A stretch of 64,000 bases of DNA from Kaistella chaponensis. GTDB taxonomy: Bacteria; Bacteroidota; Bacteroidia; Flavobacteriales; Weeksellaceae. Of the stretch, positions 61,161-64,000 are shown piece by piece. The stretch lies in the NCBI RefSeq assembly GCF_900156725.1, contig NZ_FTOI01000011.1, positions 39,311 to 103,310 of the forward strand, given 5' to 3'. Each line of letters starts with the position of its first letter. Positions within the stretch are counted from its first letter, which is position 1. The notes below the pieces were generated by a model. That model had not been told where the DNA came from. It saw nothing but the letters and a program-made list of their open reading frames with translations, and did not search any database. A program made the translations under genes and the position numbers.

Positions 61161-61736
61161 TTATTTAAGTATAAAAAATAAAATAACAAATTGAAAATCT
61201 CTCAAAACATTTTTTAATTCTAATAATGCTGCTCTTGTTCTTGTTTTCACGGTTCCTAAAGGAATTCCTAGTTCTTCTGCAATTTCTTCTTGAGTAAAAC
61301 CTCCAAAATAAGCTTTGTTGATCAAAATACGATAATCCGACTTCAATGTGTTCACTAATTTCTCTACTTCGTTGAACTCATGTTTTTGTTCCGTAGAGAG
61401 TGACTTGTTATCATCTACGAAATCCGGAATGCTTTGGTTTTGTAAATCGTTCTGAAAAGATTTTGATTTTAATCGATCGATTGCAGAATTTCTAGCAATA
61501 TTGAGCATCCAGGTGTAAAGTGTTCCTTTATTTTGGTCGAAAGAAGTGATGGAATTCCATATTTTCACAAAAGTATCTTGCAAAACTTCGTTGGCTTCCT
61601 CTTCATAGTTCACAATACGAAAAATCACCCCATAAAATGCAGGTGAATAATTGTCATATAAATAATTGAATCCCTTCTCATCCCTACTTAATAGTAAGGT
61701 AACAAGTTGTTCGGTAGTAAGAGATACTTTCTTCAT
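61161..61736 (-). CDS. ECF sigma factor (SigK-like)
   Basis: This 191-residue two-domain sigma factor has region 2 with NYEEEANEVLQDTFVKIW and MLNIARNSAIDRLKS (about residues 55-105). Region 4 has KAYFGGFTQEEIAEELGIPLGTVKTRTRAA (about 145-175). The frame is open from a TTG at 61754, but that TTG is the end of a TATATTTG promoter element, so the ATG at 61736 is the start. It is 2 bp before the RskA-like gene. The divergent msrB and fasciclin genes share a motif that is its probable target. Confidence 0.93.
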   Translation of the reverse strand: MKKVSLTTEQLVTLLLSRDEKGFNYLYDNYSPAFYGVIFRIVNYEEEANEVLQDTFVKIWNSITSFDQNKGTLYTWMLNIARNSAIDRLKSKSFQNDLQNQSIPDFVDDNKSLSTEQKHEFNEVEKLVNTLKSDYRILINKAYFGGFTQEEIAEELGIPLGTVKTRTRAALLELKNVLRDFQFVILFFILK

Positions 61737-61751
61737 ATAGATTAGGAATGG

Positions 61752-61759
61752 CAAATATA
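61752..61759 (-). promoter_or_regulatory. -7 promoter element for the SigK-like gene
   Basis: TATATTTG on the minus strand fits TAnnTTTG and ends 16 bp before the ATG at 61736. No CCAA/TCGTAAAT motif is seen here, so the sigma gene seems not to be autoregulated. Confidence 0.6.
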
Positions 61760-61781
61760 TAGTTTAAATTCAAAAATAAAA

Positions 61782-61806
61782 CCAATTTATCTCTACAATC
61801 GTAAAT
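61782..61806 (+). promoter_or_regulatory. Second ECF-type promoter motif before msrB
   Basis: CCAA (61782-61785), 13 bases, then TCGTAAAT (61799-61806) have the same spacing as before the fasciclin gene. The following 11 bases also agree except two. The -10-like CGTA is typical of ECF sigma factors. Confidence 0.62.
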
Positions 61807-61828
61807 AATTGCAACAAAATTTCATCTA

Positions 61829-62365
61829 ATGAAAAATATAATTAAAACAGCAGCATTACTAATTCTAGGTTCAGGATTTTTTTATAGCACAAACGCGCAA
61901 AAAATTCAGGTTGTAAATGGAAAAAGCATCGTAAATCCCTATTATTCCAGAACGAATACTCAAATATTAAAAATTCCAAATTCAACGTGGAAAAAAGTTT
62001 TAGGCGGAGATTTATATTCTGTTTCCCGATTGGGCGAAACCGAAGAAGCCTTCACCGGAAAGTACAATCAATTTGATGGGAAAGGAAATTATTTTTGTGG
62101 AGCATGCGGAAATGCACTCTTTCGTTCCGATGCAAAATTTGGTAGTACTTGTGGTTGGCCAAGTTTTTTTGAACCAATTCGACCGAAATCTGTCATTTAT
62201 AAAAAAGATGAGTCTTACAACATGGTAAGAACTGAAGTAAAATGCGGCAGATGCGATGCTCATTTAGGTCACGTATTCGACGACGGTCCGAAACCAACAA
62301 GAAAAAGATTTTGCATGAATTCGATCGCTTTAGAATTCGAACCGTTAAAAAAATCACAAAATTAA
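61829..62365 (+). CDS. msrB: Exported peptide-methionine (R)-S-oxide reductase
   Basis: This 178-residue MsrB reduces methionine-R-sulfoxide in proteins. An N-terminal signal peptide (IIKTAALLILGSGFFYSTNAQ, residues 3-24 in part) sends it to the periplasm. Zinc-site cysteines are C90 and C93 in YFCGACGN and C139 and C142 in KCGRCDAHLGH. The catalytic Cys is C162 in RFCMNSIALEF, and C108 in TCGWPSF is the possible resolving Cys. It is divergent from the SigK/RskA pair and carries the shared motif, so it is probably part of their oxidative-stress regulon. Confidence 0.95.
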   Translation: MKNIIKTAALLILGSGFFYSTNAQKIQVVNGKSIVNPYYSRTNTQILKIPNSTWKKVLGGDLYSVSRLGETEEAFTGKYNQFDGKGNYFCGACGNALFRSDAKFGSTCGWPSFFEPIRPKSVIYKKDESYNMVRTEVKCGRCDAHLGHVFDDGPKPTRKRFCMNSIALEFEPLKKSQN

Positions 62366-62367
62366 AT

Positions 62368-62392
62368 CCAAAAGAAAATTGTTCTCGTAAAT
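62368..62392 (+). promoter_or_regulatory. Second ECF-type promoter motif before the fasciclin gene
   Basis: CCAA (62368-62371), 13 bases, then TCGTAAAT (62385-62392) repeat the msrB pattern. The 19 bases from 62385 match 61799-61817 at 17 positions. Confidence 0.62.
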
Positions 62393-62436
62393 TATAGCAA
62401 CAACAAATTATATAATTAACATTAAATTTTTTTATT

Positions 62437-63012
62437 ATGAACTTCTTAAAAATCACAACAGCCGCTTTAGCTCTAACAATGACTTTAGCAATCGGAAACA
62501 CAGCCAATGCACAAAAGATGGCTAAAAAAGAAAAAACAGTAATGGTAGGTGGAGCTCCAATGTATCCTTCTAAAAACATTATTGAAAACGCAGTTAACTC
62601 CAAAGATCACACGACTTTGGTTGCCGCAGTAAAAGCTGCAGGATTGGTAGAAACTTTACAAAGCAAAGGACCATTTACCGTTTTTGCTCCTACCAATGCA
62701 GCATTTGAAAAATTACCTGCAGGAACAGTGGAAACATTGGTAATGCCAGAAAATAAAGAAACCCTTACCAAAATCTTAAGCTATCACGTCGTTCCAGGAA
62801 GAATTTCCTCTAAAGATTTGATGGCTTGGATGAAGAAAAATGGGGGAAAATACATGGCAAAAACAGTTCAAGGTGAAGAATTAACTTTCTGGATGAAAGG
62901 AATGAACTTGTATGTTAAAGATACAAAAGGAAACTCTGCTAAAATTACAACAGCAGATGTTAATCAGTCAAATGGCGTAATTCACGTAATCGATACGGTT
63001 TTGATGCCATAG
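62437..63012 (+). CDS. Secreted fasciclin (FAS1) domain protein
   Basis: This 191-residue exported protein has a signal peptide (ITTAALALTMTLAIGNTANA) and one FAS1 domain (about residues 50-190) with the H1/H2 boxes GPFTVFAPTNAAFEKLPAG and GVIHVIDTVLM. FAS1 proteins bind surfaces or other proteins. In Mycobacterium tuberculosis the SigK/RskA system controls the FAS1 proteins MPT70/MPT83, and the same gene association recurs here with msrB. It has its own motif copy and a terminator. Confidence 0.93.
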   Translation: MNFLKITTAALALTMTLAIGNTANAQKMAKKEKTVMVGGAPMYPSKNIIENAVNSKDHTTLVAAVKAAGLVETLQSKGPFTVFAPTNAAFEKLPAGTVETLVMPENKETLTKILSYHVVPGRISSKDLMAWMKKNGGKYMAKTVQGEELTFWMKGMNLYVKDTKGNSAKITTADVNQSNGVIHVIDTVLMP

Positions 63013-63036
63013 TTTCATAGTTTTATTTTTAATGGG

Positions 63037-63070
63037 GCCACTTCAATTTCGGTTGAAGTGGCTTTGTTTT
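63037..63070 (+). terminator. Intrinsic terminator of the fasciclin gene
   Basis: GCCACTTCAA pairs with TTGAAGTGGC around TTTCGG, followed by TTTGTTTTT. Confidence 0.88.
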
Positions 63071-63129
63071 TATACAGACTTCAAAAATATTCTCTACTTT
63101 TTATTATCTTTATCCAAATTAAATATTTT

Positions 63130-63729
63130 ATGAAAAAATTACTTCTTACGGCATTTTTAGCAGTTTCAGTAACCGCTTATTCCCAATGGTCAAAACCTGC
63201 TGCAAGTCCAAAACAATCGATTGAGCAACAATTTTCACTCTCCAAAATTTCAGTGGAGTACGGAAGACCAGGTGTGAAAGGTCGCAAAATTTTTGGCGAT
63301 CTCGTTCCTTTCAATCAAGTTTGGCGAGCAGGAGCAAATGCGGCAACAAAAATTACTTTTAGCCAAAATGTAAATTTTGGTGGAAAAATAGTGAGCGCAG
63401 GATCGTATAGTTTATTTGTAACACCAACCGAAAAAGAGTGGAAAATTATGCTAAATTCTGTTGCAAATCAATGGGGAGCTTATGAATATAATGAAAAGAT
63501 GAACATTGCAGAAGTTTCCGTTCCTGTTCAAAAATTAGGGGATAAACAAGAATATTTTGAAATTTCTTTGCAACCTGTAGATGATCATTCCGCGAATATG
63601 ATCATGAAATGGGACATGACTCAAGTACTGATTCCTATTAAAGAAGCAAAACCTGAAACCATTTTGAAAATTATTGAAAAACTAAATGATATCAAGCAAA
63701 TCGAAAAAGATGCCGCTGCGAAAAAATAA
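63130..63729 (+). CDS. Exported DUF2911 protein
   Basis: This 199-residue protein has a signal peptide (LLLTAFLAVSVTAYSQ) and a DUF2911 domain with VEYGRPGVKGRKIFGDLVPF and VWRAGANAATKITFS as the conserved core. The C-terminal region is charged (LNDIKQIEKDAAAKK). The frame extends upstream to 63058, but the ATG at 63130 gives the signal peptide and follows a TATCTTTA -7-like element. The function is not known. It is not preceded by the CCAA/TCGTAAAT motif, so it is outside the proposed regulon. Confidence 0.9.
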   Translation: MKKLLLTAFLAVSVTAYSQWSKPAASPKQSIEQQFSLSKISVEYGRPGVKGRKIFGDLVPFNQVWRAGANAATKITFSQNVNFGGKIVSAGSYSLFVTPTEKEWKIMLNSVANQWGAYEYNEKMNIAEVSVPVQKLGDKQEYFEISLQPVDDHSANMIMKWDMTQVLIPIKEAKPETILKIIEKLNDIKQIEKDAAAKK

Positions 63730-63734
63730 AAAAA

Positions 63735-63762
63735 AGTGAACTTCGGTTCATTTTTTTTTCAT
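63735..63762 (+). terminator. Intrinsic terminator of the DUF2911 gene
   Basis: TGAAC pairs with GTTCA around a TTCG tetraloop, followed by nine T residues, immediately past the stop at 63729. Confidence 0.85.
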
Positions 63763-63785
63763 AAAATAGTAGATAATTGTTTTTT

Positions 63786-63990
63786 GGGCGTCTTTCCCGA
63801 TCCCGAAAGCTTTCGGGATTATCGGGACCGACTTCCACTCCCAATCTTTTTTGAGGCAAAAAAGGATTTCCGTTCCTTTAGATTTGTAATCGATAAAATT
63901 ATTAAATTTAGAAAGAGAAAAGCATTTAATTAAACTATGTTCCGCTCAGAGTAAAACTCAAGGCTTGATTCAGAATTAAATGCTCTTCCT
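63786..63990. repeat. Dispersed repeat block at window end
   Basis: GGGCGTCTTT, the palindrome CCCGAAAGCTTTCGGG and TTTTTTG/CAAAAAAG echo the block at 7035-7170. Beyond it, GCATTTAATT and AATTAAATGC form a further inverted pair (about 63919-63980). A 65-codon ORF over the block is treated as spurious. Confidence 0.5.
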
Positions 63991-64000
63991 TTCATTAAAA

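Noticed and set aside
63736..63933. 65-codon ORF near the window end
   Set aside because: It covers a terminator and a palindromic repeat block; the protein is not family-like.

Overview
The window is AT-rich chromosomal DNA from a member of the Bacteroidota, class Flavobacteriia, most likely a Weeksellaceae organism of the Chryseobacterium/Kaistella type. The evidence is: promoters of the Bacteroidota form (TTG, about 19 bp, TAnnTTTG) next to many start codons; weak Shine-Dalgarno sequences; type IX secretion sorting domains (type A and type B/CHU_C); a monomeric NADP isocitrate dehydrogenase; and several families of intergenic palindromic repeats. The genus is inferred. No rRNA, CRISPR array, prophage or intact insertion sequence was seen. 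There is one tRNA, Arg(TCG).

Layout, left to right. Positions 1-5.4 kb: icd (3' end outside the window), tpx, and a run of small SRPBCC, DUF1801 and VOC genes. Positions 5.5-8.1 kb: an ECF sigma gene with a small membrane protein, a second small membrane protein, a J-domain protein started by TTG, and a 50-residue Cys/Lys-rich ORF. The sigma gene and the 6695 gene share a promoter-like motif present three times with identical spacing. Positions 8.2-14.1 kb: gcvP, an accessory coiled-coil membrane protein flanked by related repeats, and dgt. Positions 14.1-18.7 kb: a two-gene cassette of an M19-like metallohydrolase and a 948-residue protein carrying both a trypsin-like and a subtilisin-like protease. 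Positions 19.1-31.7 kb: an SPFH protein, a lipoprotein, a DUF962 protein, an APC permease, a type B T9SS adhesin-like protein, and a TPR protein paired with an outer-membrane barrel. Positions 31.7-35.9 kb: tRNA-Arg, an ohr/ohrR/nitroreductase operon, a type A T9SS protein and a transaldolase.

Positions 35.9-42.0 kb hold a lipid or polyketide cluster on the minus strand: FAD oxidoreductase, methyltransferase, type III polyketide synthase, YX6K-type SDR reductase, FabZ-like dehydratase, ketosynthase and acyl carrier protein. Positions 42.0-42.7 kb hold a HigBA-type toxin-antitoxin pair. Positions 42.9-53.5 kb form a carboxylate-use region: acs, a propionate/acetate-CoA ligase, a receiver-only response regulator, a symporter-histidine kinase like CrbS/CbrA, an MHS-type MFS transporter and a porin. 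Positions 53.6-59.9 kb: a zinc-ribbon/HTH protein resembling a transposase N-terminus, then the pyrimidine operon pyrB-carA-(four-helix-bundle gene)-carB. The pyrimidine operon is preceded by a 22-codon leader ORF and a terminator. Positions 60.4-63.7 kb: an ECF sigma/anti-sigma pair divergent from a secreted MsrB and a fasciclin protein, whose upstream regions share a second ECF-type motif, followed by a DUF2911 protein.

The strongest new observations are the two candidate ECF regulons defined by spaced promoter motifs, the putative pyrB attenuator with leader peptide, the dual-protease/M19 cassette, and the type III PKS cluster with its own fatty-acid-synthase-like enzymes. All functional statements come from reading sequence motifs without database searches.
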